From positions 27,382,430-27,446,429 of the forward strand of contig CM119264.1 in assembly GCA_051294375.1 (NCBI GenBank): 64,000 bases of DNA, written 5' to 3'. A program made the position numbers and the translations under genes. The notes below the pieces were generated by a model that worked only from the letters and a program-made list of their open reading frames with translations, did not search any database and was not told the DNA's origin. Shown one piece after another: positions 32,001 to 54,765 of this stretch; position 1 is the first letter of the stretch; every line of letters begins with the position of its first letter. This stretch comes from Paraspadella gotoi (taxonomy: Eukaryota > Chaetognatha).

Positions 32001-32356
32001 AAATAAATAGTAAATAATAAATAAATAAATAAATATATAAATAATAAATAAATAATAAATATATACAAAATAAATAAATAGTAAATAAATAGTAAATAAA
32101 TAATGATTAAATAATAAACAGATAAATAAGTAAATTAAAAAAAAAAAAAATAAAAGAAATTACCAAATGTCAGGCTTGCATCAGAGAATCGCAGCGGATG
32201 ATGCCGATCGTTCCTCAAAACGTTCGACTTCTCCCGATCGACGTCGTCATCAAAGGATATCGAATCCCAAAGGGAACACAGATCTTGGTTGAGCACGAGT
32301 ACATCTCAAAGTCGCCGGAGAACTTTGAAGACCCGTTGCGGTTAGGGAGGTCGTGG

Positions 32357-32413
<57 letters not shown>

Positions 32414-32463
32414 AGCGCTCCATCTCTCGCTTCCAGATTCATCCCGAGCGATGGTTGACACAA

Positions 32464-32522
<59 letters not shown>

Positions 32523-33073
32523 TCAAGATTGAGCACTCCATCTCTCGCTTCCAGATTCATCCCCGAGCGATGGCTGAGGACACAAGGAAAGAGAGAAACG
32601 AGATTCAATCCTTTTATGGTTTTGCCTTTTGGATTCGGACCCCGGATGTGTATTGGAAGAAGATTCGCAGAACAGGAGCTTTATATTGGAATCATTAAGG
32701 TAAGACGCTTGGGTTTAAACTTTAAATCGAAAAAACAACAATATTTATAAACTAAATTTGGTCAGTGAATGTTAAAAAATAATTTATTACTTATACATTC
32801 ATTAGTTATTCAATTAATTTATTTACGCACTGATAAATTTGCTAATTTGTTTATTCATTCACGTGTTTATTCTTTTATTTATTAATTCTTTCATATATTT
32901 CATCCTTTTTCTCATTCATTCACTCATTCATTCATTCATCTTATGATTTCCAGATGGTTCACAGCTTTAAAATCGGTTATGAAGGAAACAAACTGCCTCT
33001 AGTCACTCCCGGCCTCGATCGACTTCCAATCAAGCTGGATTTCGTCTTTGAAAAAAGACAAGTGAACAATTGA
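29086..33073 (+). CDS. Mitochondrial-clan cytochrome P450
   Basis: Exons: 29086-29387, 29859-29980, 30186-30436, 30796-31022, 31294-31423, 31502-31606, 31731-31820, 32174-32340, 32555-32699, 32954-33073; all phases close to 552 residues. Hallmarks: proline-rich IPGPRSVPFFG start of the fold, K-helix E414-S-Q-R417, FIPERW (466-471), heme loop PFGFGPRMCIGRRFAE with axial Cys497. The CxGRRxAExE ending is typical of the mitochondrial clan, and the Arg/Ser/Leu-rich, acid-free N-terminus looks like a mitochondrial presequence. So it would be a monooxygenase of the inner matrix face, fed by adrenodoxin; the substrate is unknown. Odd: the I-helix reads A356-S-I-A-T-T, lacking the Gly and the acidic residue of the usual A-G-x-D/E-T-T. 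A frameshifted partial copy of exon 9 lies just before it. AATAAA follows at 33234. Confidence 0.92.
31960..32150. repeat. Degenerate (AAAT)n in P450 intron 7
   Basis: AATAAATAAAT-type tetranucleotide satellite with GTAAATAAATA variants fills most of the intron before P450 exon 8. Confidence 0.9.
32360..32554 (+). repeat. Paired (GA)n arrays with partial duplicate of P450 exon 9
   Basis: (GA)n at about 32359-32410 and 32466-32520 each precede a near-identical block: TTGAGC-CTCCATCTCTCGCTTCCAG followed by the exon start ATTCATCC. The true copy is used at 32555. The upstream copy (32437 on) has three Cs where the real exon has four, so it would shift frame to FIPSDG and stop. This duplicates acceptor plus exon 5' end. 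Confidence 0.9.
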
Positions 33074-33501
33074 TTAATATTAATGTTAAACGTTACTTAT
33101 ATCTATCTTAATCTAATCTATCTCGTAACAATCGGTCAAATGACCAACTATTAAAAATTTGAACTAAGAGGTTCCTAACTTCGAATTTTATTGCATCTCT
33201 TTGTAAATACGTAAAAGCATTTCTAGCATTCAAAATAAATCATCTTGTGGAAACATATTTTTGCCTATGAACTCAGGTAGCAAAGGCGATTGTAAAACCA
33301 CACTCTTTTTAACTCCATGGTGTTAAAATATGGTAATTTTACAATTCAGCTTTAGGTATATTGTTTTCTAACCGTTATTAAATGGTGCCTAATAAATAAA
33401 TAAATAAACAAAAAAATTTCGTATACACTCAAGTCAGATTATTTAGGCCATCAATGTTATTAAAATATGATAAAAAAATCACAATCATATGTCCCCGTTT
33501 A

Positions 33502-33672
33502 TGAAATTGGTACAACCAATATAAAAATTATCCATTCATTTAATAAATAAGCTATCTTGCCCCTGACTTTGGACAGGCTTTGGTGGTTTAAGGCCTCCAT
33601 CACTCTTACAAGATAATGACATAGCAGGTCCCTGCAAGCTTTCAATCAAGACTCTCTCACAGTCTTATTTAA
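33502..33672 (+). mobile_element. Foldback element family B, partial copy
   Basis: Starts after TA with TGAAATTGGTACAACCAAT and contains CTGACTTTGGACAGGC, TTTAAGGCCTCCATCACTC and AGCAGGTCCCTGCAAG. The same blocks recur at 45041-45177, 61713-61790 and, inverted, 62510-62700. It lies between the convergent P450 and Munc13-like genes. Confidence 0.75.
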
Positions 33673-33936
33673 TAGTTGATTTGGATAGAAAAATTTTAAA
33701 AAAATATTTATTTAGCCGTTAAAAGCCAAAGTGAAATCCAGAAAGGCTGGCGAGAAAATGCTTCTGCTTCTCAACGACGTCGTCGTCGTCGTCGTCGTCG
33801 TCGTCATCGTCATCGTCGTCGTTTTTAAGATCCCAAAGCGGTCATGATGATCAGATCAAGAGAGACAATCTCATGAAGAAGAATCCATGTTTAACTGTTT
33901 ATACATCTTCTACAAATCGATGTACATACGTCCGTT

Positions 33937-36900
33937 TCAAAAGAACTGAACCGTTGGGATTTTAGTTCTGATTCTCGGAACCAAATAAGCGTCGAATTTT
34001 GCCACTAAATCTCGGGCGATTTCTTCGCGTCGCCAGCGAAGGAGTTTAATCTGAAAAAGAAAGAAAGTATGTTTTAATCAATGTACAAATTAGGTTAATG
34101 TATTCCATGCTGTCGTCAGTTGGTAATTTAACTAAAACCGCCACGAGTTTCATTGTTTTAAATTCGTTCTGACATTTAAATATCTAGTCAACTAAAAACG
34201 AAATGACAAAACCCAAGAAGAAAAAAAAAATCAAGAAAATAACAACAACAACAAATGCAAAAATAAAAAAAACTACAACAACAACAACAACAATGACCCA
34301 CCTCCAACGGTTCGACGCTGCTTCCGGCTCCGACGACCTTCGACGCGAAGTCGGTCAAACCCGTCGTCAAGGACGCCTCCTCGTACAAGAGGCTTCGGAG
34401 AGGGCGCTCGAGGGTAGGAAGGGTAAGTTCGGCGGCGGAGGTGAGGACGGCCGAGTTGGAGGTGGGAACGGAACTGGAGAACGTGGGTAGGTAGGTGATT
34501 ACTTAATATGATCTTAAATGAGATTGAATGTGTTGAATATACCCTCCTATAGGTAAGTTAGCGAAATTATATTTTTACCATCTGAAATAGCTCACGAATG
34601 GCTAAATTAATTCATCGATAAATGCAAAACAGATCCGCAATAATCTTTTAATTTTTTTTATTCAATCATTTTTCTCTGTGCCATAGTCCCGACGAATATT
34701 CTAAACAATACATTGTATTATAAATACCATAAAGTATTGATCATCCTTGATTAATTTTTCATTTCATTTCATTTCATTTTTAATTTCATTTTTTCAATTT
34801 AGCAGAATTTCCCCCGAAACCTTGCTTAAATGAAATTTTCTAGTTCTTTCTTTCTTCTCCGATGCCATTTTGTTTTTTACCTCAAAGCCACGAATGTTTG
34901 TCCGATGATGGCGTCTTGGTTTCCCCAGACTTTTGCCGCCGTCAATTGACTCGCGTGACAGATTTGGATGACGATGGCGCCGTAAGATGTCGTCACCGAG
35001 TCTAGAAAAAATGAACGCCGATTTTGAGATATGGGGGAGCCGTATTGATCATTTGTTTTCTCTAAGCTTTATTTTATTACTTTATTATGATCATTAAAAT
35101 TATTTAGTATTTCAACGAACTCGCAGTGCAACTCCAAATTGTTAAGTAACCAATATTTAAACCATTGTCTCTTGAATATTACTAGTTATAAATTAATTTT
35201 ACTTTTCATTAAACGAAATTCCATCCCTCAAACCTAAACTGGGCGCTTCGAGATTCTTAAACGGAGCCCCGTCGACTCGAAACGAAAAGGCAGCGGCGTT
35301 CTTCTCCTCAAAAACGGCGGGGCGCGCGTTTCGCAGCGGCGTCGACGCCCGCGGCGTGGCAGCCTCGGTCTCGAGTCCGCGCGCCAGCAGCAGCACGCGG
35401 ACGAAGGGATTACAGCCGCCGCCGCCGAGCAGCGAGACGCGGCTGACGGCGGGAAGATTTTTGGCGTGGAGAACTTTGACGTAAAGAGTCGAGGTGGAGA
35501 TGTTGTAGACTGTCTGGTTTTTTGAGGGGAGGGGGGGAACATTAATATCGCGATTTGAATATGCGTAGAAAAAAATTCGATAAGATTCAATCTCATTTGC
35601 ATTTAGTAGTATAGGCGTTAAATTGGTACGTATTTAGTAATAAAGTATCTCAATGGTTTCAAGTTGTGAAATCACGTACGTCAATAAAAATTTAGTTGGT
35701 CGTAGTGATTGATGAGAGAGTTTTAAACATTTTGCAATTATAATTAATAATCAATTTTTTTTCTTTGTCAATTACAATTTTATTTTGGAAGAGCTAATAA
35801 ATCAGACTGTGAAACTGACGTGGACGAAATGCCATTTTCAACTACACTCTCCTCTGACGTAAAAGTCATCAAACGTAGGAGTCGGGACTTAAAATTAGCC
35901 ATGCAGATCATAAAAACAAGAGATTCTCGCCTGAAACCCGACAGATGGCGCGTCGCTTCCTCTTCCCGCCGTCGCGTCCTCTTCGCATTTTCGACGCAGA
36001 AACTCGGCCACGATTTCTCCGCTGTTCGCTTGTTTGAGAAAGAGGCGGCGCCTCAAGGGGGCGTGGCGAACCTCGTCCACGGCGACGAAATCGTTGACGA
36101 CATCTTCGAAGTCGAGGAATTCTCGAAAGAGGCGTCGGTGGGCGTCTTCGTTGCTGAGGGCGATCTCTTCGCTCCGGTTGTCAAAGTGTTGGAGCAGATG
36201 GTCGCTGATCAGTGGAGCGGTGGAGTCGAAGACGTCGTCGAGGGTCGAGGAGCGAATTGAGGTGAGGAGCGAGGAGAGGTGGGCGGGGTTCTTGCCGCGG
36301 AGAACTTGGGTGAGGTCGATCTGGAAGAAGGTGGGGGAGGTGAGGGACAGGGTCGGGGAATGTGAGATTAATTTGGGTGAGGATGATGATTATTATGATG
36401 TTGATGACCGTTATCATTCATTTTAATCATTGTCATTATCATTATCATTGTACATAATCATCATCATAATCCTCATCACCATCATCATCATCATCATCAT
36501 CATCGTCATCAACATCACTATCTCCATCAATCATCCCCTTCATCATCAATCATCATCATCATCAATATTATCATCAATCATCATAATCATCATCATCACC
36601 ATCTCAATCAAAGATCCCCATCATCACCACTATCATCATCATCATCATCATCCCCGCTCACTCGAAGGACTTTCTCGATGAGGAAACGAATCTTTTTCTC
36701 CAACAATGTCTTCGTCAGAGCGAACGGCGCCGCCATGAAATCCGTGCTGGCCCGCGCTGCGGCGGCGGCGGCGGCGGCGGCTGCGGTGTTGAGCACGTAG
36801 TCGTCGTATTGCAAGTCTTTCAACATTCTGTCAATGGATCCCCTGATTCTGCTGAGGCTGTTGATGAAGGACCAAGCTTTGGCGTTGGGGTGGAGAGGTT

Positions 36901-39900
36901 GTGGAGAGTCGCCGTCGTCGCTGAAGGCGGAAAAAAACAAGACCAATCACTCCAAACAAATAACACAAACCAATCGAATCAAACCAAAACAGACATAAGC
37001 AAAACAAACAAAACAAATTTTTTTGGTTCGTTTAAATAAAAACTTGCAAAAAAAACCCAAAAAATATAAGTAAAAAACAAACAAATGAATAAAAGAAACA
37101 AATCAAATAAGAAACAAAACAAACAAAACATGAAAACAAAACATTTAAGAAATCTCTCGTCGTACCGAAGGCCTCCCTCTCTCGCCTCCTCCGCCTCTTC
37201 CATCAGCAATTGTTCCAACTTTTCTTGCAGCAATTCCTCGTAGACGAAGATGAGTTCGCTGACGGCGATCTGCAGAGTCACCAAGACGGACATCGCATCC
37301 TCGTCGCGCGGAAGATCGAGTCTCTTCCAGATGCCGCAGACGAACCTTTGGTAGAGGAGTTGGATGAAGTCCGTCGACGACGAGCTGGAGACGAAACGAA
37401 AGGGGGAATGCGATCGAAGGCAACATTGTGATCAGATTGATTAACAAAACAATTTAAACACATTTTATATGTTTATATGTTTTTGTATATTTGTAATGTT
37501 GGTAAATCTTTGACTATTGGTTTTAAATTGAGAAAATAATAAAAACTTAAAATTTTGAAAAAAATTTAAAATACGGTTTTTAAATACAAACCAAAACGTT
37601 GAAAGTTTTTTCACAGCACACATTACAGTTTGTTAAGTTTTAAAATCACTGTTTGAATTAATTTACAATAAAAAATACAAGTATAGAAGTTTGCGAAGTT
37701 TCAATTTTAAATTGAAAATGATACAGGATTCAGTTAAACGTTTTAAAGATAAGATACATCCAATCCTCAAAGTTTGTCAAGTTTGTCAATTCACAAATTT
37801 CAACCTGTGAAGCGTGAAGCCCGCCTCCGCCTCCGGCAAACCCTTATCGACGCTCACAATTTTCCTCATGAGATCTTCCGCCTCTTTTCTCTCATTGTGA
37901 ATCCAAGTGAGAAAAATCTTTTGGGGAAACCACCTCTTGAATTCCTCGTTGTGAACTTGGTTCTCTTTGGTGAAATCTCCCAGCAAAATGAAAAGCCTGA
38001 AGAGGTTGGGATTTTAACTAAATTGATTGGAGATCAATAAATCAAATATATAAATAAATAAATAAATTTAAAATAAAAATACAAAAAACAACCTGATGCA
38101 GTCTTGAACCGCCAGTCGCGTGTCTTCCCCGATCGCTTCCGCTTCGAACTCTTCCTCCGCCTCAAATTCCCGCAACTCATGCGGCACAATCTGACCCAAC
38201 TTGGCGAAGAGGGTGTCGTTGACGACGCACTGGACGTCGATCTCAACCGAGTTGAAGACATCCTTGAGGTAAGGATCGTTGACGCTCCAACAAAACTGTT
38301 GAACCTCTCTCGCCAGAACCAAGAGGGATTTGATCTTTGACGTCTGAGTGTCCAGATGCTTCGTCAGCCAATTCTTGCTTCGTTGTTCGACGCAGTCGAT
38401 GAGTTTTCGACGAAGAAGAGACATTCTCTCCTCGGGGTCTCCGCTGACGGGTCGCGCGAGAATTTGGAGGTTTTATTAAACAAGTTATAGATATATGAGG
38501 AAATATAGTAACAAACTTCTAGATCAATCCATTTCTAAGTCTTGTCGATCTTAAATTCTGCACCCAGATAAACGAAATTTCGCCATTTTTTTACGAGCCT
38601 AATATCTTTATTCTCATTTGCATATTGCAGCAGCGTAATTAATTTTTCAATGCGGAGTTTGGATACTTTAATTCGGTGACTAGCGCATTTAGAAAATAAA
38701 ATAAAAGTAGCCAAAAACGACCAAAAGCTCGTATCATCATAACCTCCGCTAAACTTGTAACACTTTGAGTATAACGTTTCCGTTAATTTCGAACATCGTA
38801 ACTCGAATTCCTCGCGATACCCGTTGGTCATGGCGTCCGAGGAGACGTAAGCGTCGATCAAGAATCGAACGTAAAGTTCCAACGGATTTTTGATCGGAAA
38901 GAAATCGTGAATAATAGAAAATATTTTGGTGGCGACGACTCGAAGGGTTTGGAGGAAGATGCGGGAGGAGGAGGAGGAGGAGGAGGAGGAGATGTCCGAG
39001 CGGAGAGGGAGGTGGACGACGTGTTGGAACACTTGGAGGAGGGGAAGAGGGGATGAAGGAGAGAGGAAATAAAGGGGGTGATAGGGAAGAAAGAAAAAGG
39101 GGTAAAAAGAAGGAGAGATAATATTAGGAGAAATTTAATTTTATTATTTAAATTGATTGACGATTATATAAAGAAATTCCTCACGATTTAGACTTTGATC
39201 CAGTCGCGCAAAATCCTCCTGTCCGTACGGTTGAGCGATGAAAGCGTCCGCATACACGGACCAGATGATCATCCGTTGCGCCTGATCCGTCAGTCCGAGC
39301 GCAGATCCGTACAAACGCAACATGGAATCGATGTCTGTCTGGCGAACGACTGGCTGGGCGGCGCTGACGCCGCCGCCGCTGCTGCTGACGCCGCCGTCGC
39401 CGCTGCTGACGCCGCCGCCGCCGCAGACATCGCCGCCGCCATTTTCACGCAAAAAGAAGTTGAGTAAAATATCCGCGACTTTTTTGAAGTTGAGAAAATC
39501 TGAGCGGAAAATTGTTTCCCTCTTGGATTCGCGAGCTGGTGAATGAAAAGTTGAAAAGTTTGGTTTTCTTTTCTTTCTCTTTTTATATCTTTATTCCTTC
39601 GGACAATAACCAATATTCAAAATCCCACACACCAAAAAAACCCAATTCCCCCCCCCCCACACACACACACTCACTCATGATCGGCGGTTTCGATTTTTCT
39701 TTGAAAGTCTTCAACCTCAAAGTCAAATTTCCTCTTTGTGTTGATTTCTCTTTCTTCTTTTCCAACGTTAAACTTCCTTCGAACGAATCCTTTAAATCCC
39801 TGCGTTAATAAATAAATAAATAAGTAAAAAAAATAAATAGGTGAATAAATAAATAGATAAATAAATGATAAATAAAATATAAATAAGTAAATAAATAAAT

Positions 39901-41484
39901 AAATAAATGAAAATAAACAAATAAAGAGATAAATAGATACATTAAAGATTGGGGGCAGCGAAACCCGGAGAGTAAGAGTGGGAAAAGATCTATAGGGCAT
40001 TATTTAAACAATATCTATGAATGAATTTTTCGAATTTAGTTTAATAATGAAATTGTAAACCTAATTGTAAATGTAAACCTTTATTAAGCTACATATATAC
40101 AGACACGCAGACATACATTCCAAACAAAACCGTAAAAAAAACAAACAAACAAAATAAAAGCCCCATCCCGACCTCAGCGCCAACTCGGCCGTTCCGTACA
40201 ACTCCTCTTCGCCGACAAGAGGGGTCCCGTTGAGGACGTCGACGATCAACTTGACGTCACCAATTTCCTCCGAAGTCGAGACGAAGTCGAAAGACTCGTT
40301 CCACTCGGTCGCCTCCGAAAAGGGGACCTTGGAAGTCGTGCGGACGTCGGACGGCGCCGCTGCGGCGGCGTCGCTGTCGGCGTTGGCGGCGGAGGGGGAT
40401 TTGGAGGCAGCGATAGTGTTGAGGAAGCGAAGGCGACAGTAGGGGGAGTTTTTGCCTTTAGAAAAGGGGTAAAGGGGGGGGGGAGGGAAGTTGGCGGTCG
40501 TTTTTAGAATTTGTCAAACGTTATTAACGTTCACATGAGACGTTCATGGTAAAGGAATATTAACGATAACGATAGCGAAACAAAAGGAATAACAATAAAA
40601 TTGAAAAACGACCTAAAACAAAACAACAACAACAACAAAAACAACGACGACGACGAAAACAACAATAAAACTGACCGAACTTTTTCTTCTTCTTTAAACC
40701 GTTCGCCGTCAAAATCTCCACGTTCACCGTCACGACATCTCGTCCAGACTCCATCACGAGGCGCTGGAGAGCGGGATGAGAATGAAGGACGCTTATGACG
40801 CGGAAGTTGATGTAGTGGGAATACCTTGAAGGCGTCGTCAGCGTCGTCGTGCTGTAGATTCAACGCCCTCTTCAAGATTCCCGCGTAGTTGAGTTGATCC
40901 CCGATGCGCGAGTGTCGATGGACGGTCATCGTTGATTTGATCACCTGGGGAAATTGTACATCGTCATTATCGTCGTTGTCATTTTCGTCGTCGTCATTAT
41001 CGTCGTTGTCATTTTCGTCGTCTCCACAGAACGTTGTAAGCAGTTAAACCCTCTGGTAGGTAAATGCCAACTGACTGATCAAAAATTCCGTGTCAAGGAG
41101 GTCAAGTTTAAAAATTCGATCAATTCGAAAATAATTTTTTTTACAAGAACTAGATCGAAGCCCTTATTTAATACGCTTATTAATGTCATAATTAGTTAAG
41201 TCCTGCTGGAAAAAGGCTATGAAACGTTGGTTTGACTTACAGCGTGATGCAGCTATCTGATCACTGCAGGTCGAAAGTCACGAGCGCCAGTCGTCGGTGA
41301 GATGCCTCACACCACGTGACTTACAGACGTCGCCTCCGTTTTTGTCTTTTTTAATACTTACCTCTGCGAATAATTTAATACTTACCTCTGCGAATAATTT
41401 GATACTTACCTCTGCGAATAATTTGATACTTACCTCTGCGAATAATTCCTTTTTCTCTTCGTCGTTTAATTCAGTATTCGCCAT
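33937..41484 (-). CDS. Munc13-4/BAIAP3-like C2-MUN-C2 exocytosis protein
   Basis: Exons: 41484-41434, 40944-40825, 40763-40700, 40455-40173, 39799-39675, 39499-39185, 39031-38764, 38443-38093, 37996-37805, 37384-37166, 36920-36662, 36320-35931, 35513-35234, 35001-34881, 34473-34302, 34050-33937; phases close to 1107 residues, the size of UNC13D/BAIAP3. First C2 about 66-205 (VVTVNVEILTANGKNSPYC, TEWNESFDF). MUN-type helical region about 215-880 (for example RRKLIDCVEQRSKNWL, WFPQKIFLTWIHNERKEAEDL). Second C2 about 880-1070 (LYVKVLHAKNL, GCNPFVRVLLL). Family members prime secretory granules for SNARE-driven fusion. The usual SDP calcium-ligand Asp is replaced (NSP in C2A, CNP in C2B), so calcium binding may be reduced. 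Poly-Ala (exon 11) and Gly/Ser (exon 6) inserts are lineage additions. The exon 12 donor appears to be GC. Confidence 0.82.
36422..36655. repeat. Degenerate (ATC)n satellite
   Basis: CATCATCAT with CATTAT and CAATCATC variants fills the intron between exons 11 and 12 of the Munc13-like gene and ends just beyond the exon 11 donor. Confidence 0.9.
39806..39935. repeat. (AAAT)n satellite in Munc13-like intron
   Basis: AATAAATAAATA tetranucleotide array starting 7 bases upstream of the exon 5 acceptor (exon starts 39799); on the coding strand it is (TTTA)n and supplies the pyrimidine-poor acceptor region. Confidence 0.9.
41343..41447 (-). repeat. Four tandem 24-bp units spanning the exon 1 splice donor
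   Basis: Read on the minus strand, the unit TTATTCGCAGAGGTAAGTAT plus CAAA or TAAA repeats four times with only a C/T change. Each unit holds a perfect AG|GTAAGT donor and an acceptor-like TTCGCAG. The unit is 8 codons (LFAEVSIK), so any of the four donors keeps frame with exon 2. The first donor (exon end 41434) is used in the model. Confidence 0.95.
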
Positions 41485-41895
41485 TTTTTAAAAATTAACA
41501 ATAGGCAAATATATAAAATCACACAATCGATTTTTAGGTTGGACGCCGATCCACAATCTAAAGAGAGAATCGGATTTTGCTATGCGGGTCCAGCGGTCCA
41601 CGCTCGTAAATTTTTTTATTAAAATCATAACCGAGAGAAGATAATTGCTTAAAACAAATCAAACATTGTAGAAAATAAAACTTGTTCATTCGATGATTTC
41701 ATGAATAATTGTAATTTAGTCGAAGGTCGCAATTGTATAACTGGGAATCTGAGATGCACTAATTTTATTAGAGAACTTTTAAAAGGATCAATCGCTTATT
41801 TGAGAAATAGTTTTCATTACGATGACAATTGTTTTTTGTCTAAAAAAATAACAAAAAAACAAAAAAACAAACAAACAAGAACGGTAATTCAAATG

Positions 41896-42144
41896 TGTTG
41901 CGCCGCAGTAACGAGTATTTCTCGTTCCATGATATTACATGACATGACGCCACATGACATGACATGCGCTAGCAGACACTTAGATTTGAGGTTTCTTTTT
42001 CTGTCTTCACAAAAAGCAATCATCAACTATAGGCGAATTATATGCATTTTTAACATAAGTGGGACAGACCGATGGATAGACATACCGAGGGACCGACCGA
42101 CCGACCGAAAAGTGAGTTGTTCCGCGAGGACTCGTGGCGCAACT
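41896..42144 (-). mobile_element. MITE family A, copy 3 (inverted)
   Basis: Begins TGTTGCGCCGCAGT and ends CTCGTGGCGCAACT, matching the termini of the copies at 12455 and 12918 in reverse orientation. Internal CTAGCAGACACTTAGATTTG is the complement of a block in copy 1. It lies just upstream of the Munc13-like gene. Confidence 0.7.
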
Positions 42145-42464
42145 AAAAAACTAAATGAATGTGGATTTATAAAAAGGGATACAGCGTTGAGCTGAGAGAC
42201 TTCTTATTTATAGTTTAAAATGAATCACAAATACGACTGATCCTAAGGTCAAATTGGGTCGCGGGTGAAGAGTCACACAGATGGCCCTCCTCGATTCGGG
42301 GTCATTTAATCTCGTTCAGTACTGATTCTAACATACACGATCCTTTTTCAGAGTTCAGCATCTTGGCTTTTCGATGGTCAAAGTCGTAGAAAAGTAAACA
42401 ATTTGCTAAATTTGAATCTCTGGTGGTCCTATCACCACAGATGGATTAAAGCTGTTTCTTTCGC

Positions 42465-42680
42465 AGCGACTCAGTGGCCTAATGCTCCATCCCAATGTGC
42501 GTCCCTGGTTCGAGCCCTGAGTTAGTCATGTAGAAAGTGGGATGGACCGGGTAACCCGCCTGTAGGCATGGGCCTACTGCCAGATCCAAACTTCTGGACT
42601 ACATGAACATGCTGTCTCGCTGTCTCCACGAGGTGACACCGCTGCGGGTGTGGCTCCCTGTCAAACCAGCCTCTTCAGAT
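42465..42680 (+). mobile_element. tRNA-related SINE-like sequence
   Basis: GCGACTCAGTGGCCTAATGC resembles a Pol III A box and D-arm, followed about 35 bases later by GGTTCGAGCCC (about 42508-42518), a canonical B box. No cloverleaf closes around them and about 150 bases of unrelated body follow, the usual SINE layout. Only one clear copy is in the window, so a degraded tRNA pseudogene is possible. Confidence 0.55.
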
Positions 42681-43057
42681 CCATGAATAGATTGACAACG
42701 AAATCTGTCATCTTTTCAGAGTGTGTAACTGAACTGATAAGAGGCGCGAAGACATTCTCCTACTTTCTCCACCACCTCTCGTTATCAGTTGTGATTCGCA
42801 ACTTCAATTCCAATTCAATTAAACCTGCTAATAATTACAATAAATATAACAGCTATCGGATTTACCTAATTATCTATCTTGAAAGGTATTTTTAAAAGAT
42901 CATGTAGTACGTAAATCGAAAATTTCTATTTCATTAGATTTCTGAAATAACAACAAAAACAAAGATATCAGCATCTATCGAGATTGAATCCAATAAAAAT
43001 AAGGGAGTCACATATCAATCTGGTCACCCTCGTGATTTCGATTCCGTTCAAAATTTT

Positions 43058-53371
<10,314 letters not shown>

Positions 53372-53870
53372 GACTCGGAATGACGACGGCGCGATGACCT
53401 CATGGCGGGGGTCACTGGGTCAACATCGGGCGAGGGATGGTTGGGGGAAGCGGAGAGGGTAAGTGTTGGGGCGAGTTCAAAGCGGAGCGTTGCGGTGACG
53501 GGTAGAACTTCATTTTGAAGGAAAAGTTGACGGAAGTTTAAGGGATTACGAGAGGAGAGAAGAAAGGGAAGTAAGTTCGCTCCTTTTTTTCTTCTTCATC
53601 TTCGTCGTCGTTATCGTCGTCGTCGTCGTATAACAAAAATGGAAAGTCTTTCGTGTCTATGACGTCATCGAAAGAGTTGAACAACGGACGTTGAAGGCGT
53701 TGAAGGCGTTGAAGGCGGAATCCTGATCGAGAATTGAATACGATTAAGGGTCTTTAGTCGGATCTGCTTATCAGCAGATTCCGACTCTATAATCCACTTT
53801 GTCGGTCCGTTGGGTCCGTTGATCCGTCGGTCCTCCCCTAAATTTTGTTGGGCACTCACTTAAATCAAGT
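53372..53870 (-). promoter_or_regulatory. Candidate promoter of the receptor gene with CRE palindrome
   Basis: The sequence upstream of the receptor start is CpG-rich compared with the AT-rich flank beyond 53880. It contains the perfect palindrome TGACGTCA at 53660-53667, the known CREB/ATF site, 289 bases before the ATG. No TATA-like box is obvious. Confidence 0.35.
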
Positions 53871-53879
53871 CAGAACATC

Positions 53880-54666
53880 AAATTATGATAAATTGTGCAA
53901 ACCTTTTTATTAAACTCCAATTAGTAGTGATTGGATGGATGGATTGGAATTAAATTTTGTGTGGGGGTAGGAAAGTGTAAGATTGAGCTGGATATAAAGT
54001 TTCGATGGAATCGTATGAAAAAATAAAAGTTATATTTACTTGAAGCATTTTTACTCATAATTATTATATTGCTCAAACTTGTTTTAAGATATATAAAAAA
54101 AATTATTAAAAAATATAATTAAAAGAATAATGTTTATAATTTTTAAAATAAATTATTACAAAATAAAATAAAAAAATTACAAAATTTTTAAATAATTTAA
54201 TCTAAATTTTAAATTTTTAAAAAATATGATTTTTAAATTAAAATAAAATAAAATATTATTAAATAAATATTTTTTATAAAATAAATTAATAAAATTTAAA
54301 ATTTAAATTTATTTTTCCTATTCCCCTGACCGCAATCACAACCCTTCCCAGCCCGAGGGTCACACGACGAGAGTCAAGGCATCTATTGTCTTTTTTTCCA
54401 GAATCGATGATCTACGTCGAACGCGTGACCCGACATCTCAACCGAGTTTACCGACGAGTCAGCCCGACAAGTCAACCCGACATGTCAACCCGACAATACA
54501 ATAGACGCCTCGATGATCGACGATGGACCAACGACAAAGATTTTTGCTTTCGTCACGGATTTTCCACGATAATTACGTTTTGGTTTTAGGGGTCGTCCAA
54601 TGTTGGTCAATGGTCAGTTTTCTTGACGGGCGATTAATTAATTAATTAATTTATTAATTAAAACAA

Positions 54667-54765
<99 letters not shown>

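Noticed and set aside
32198-32458. P450 frame running through exon 8 into the (GA)n array and ending FIPSDG
   Set aside because: Read-through of the intron; the decoy exon copy is frameshifted, and splicing to 32555 gives the intact heme-loop exon.
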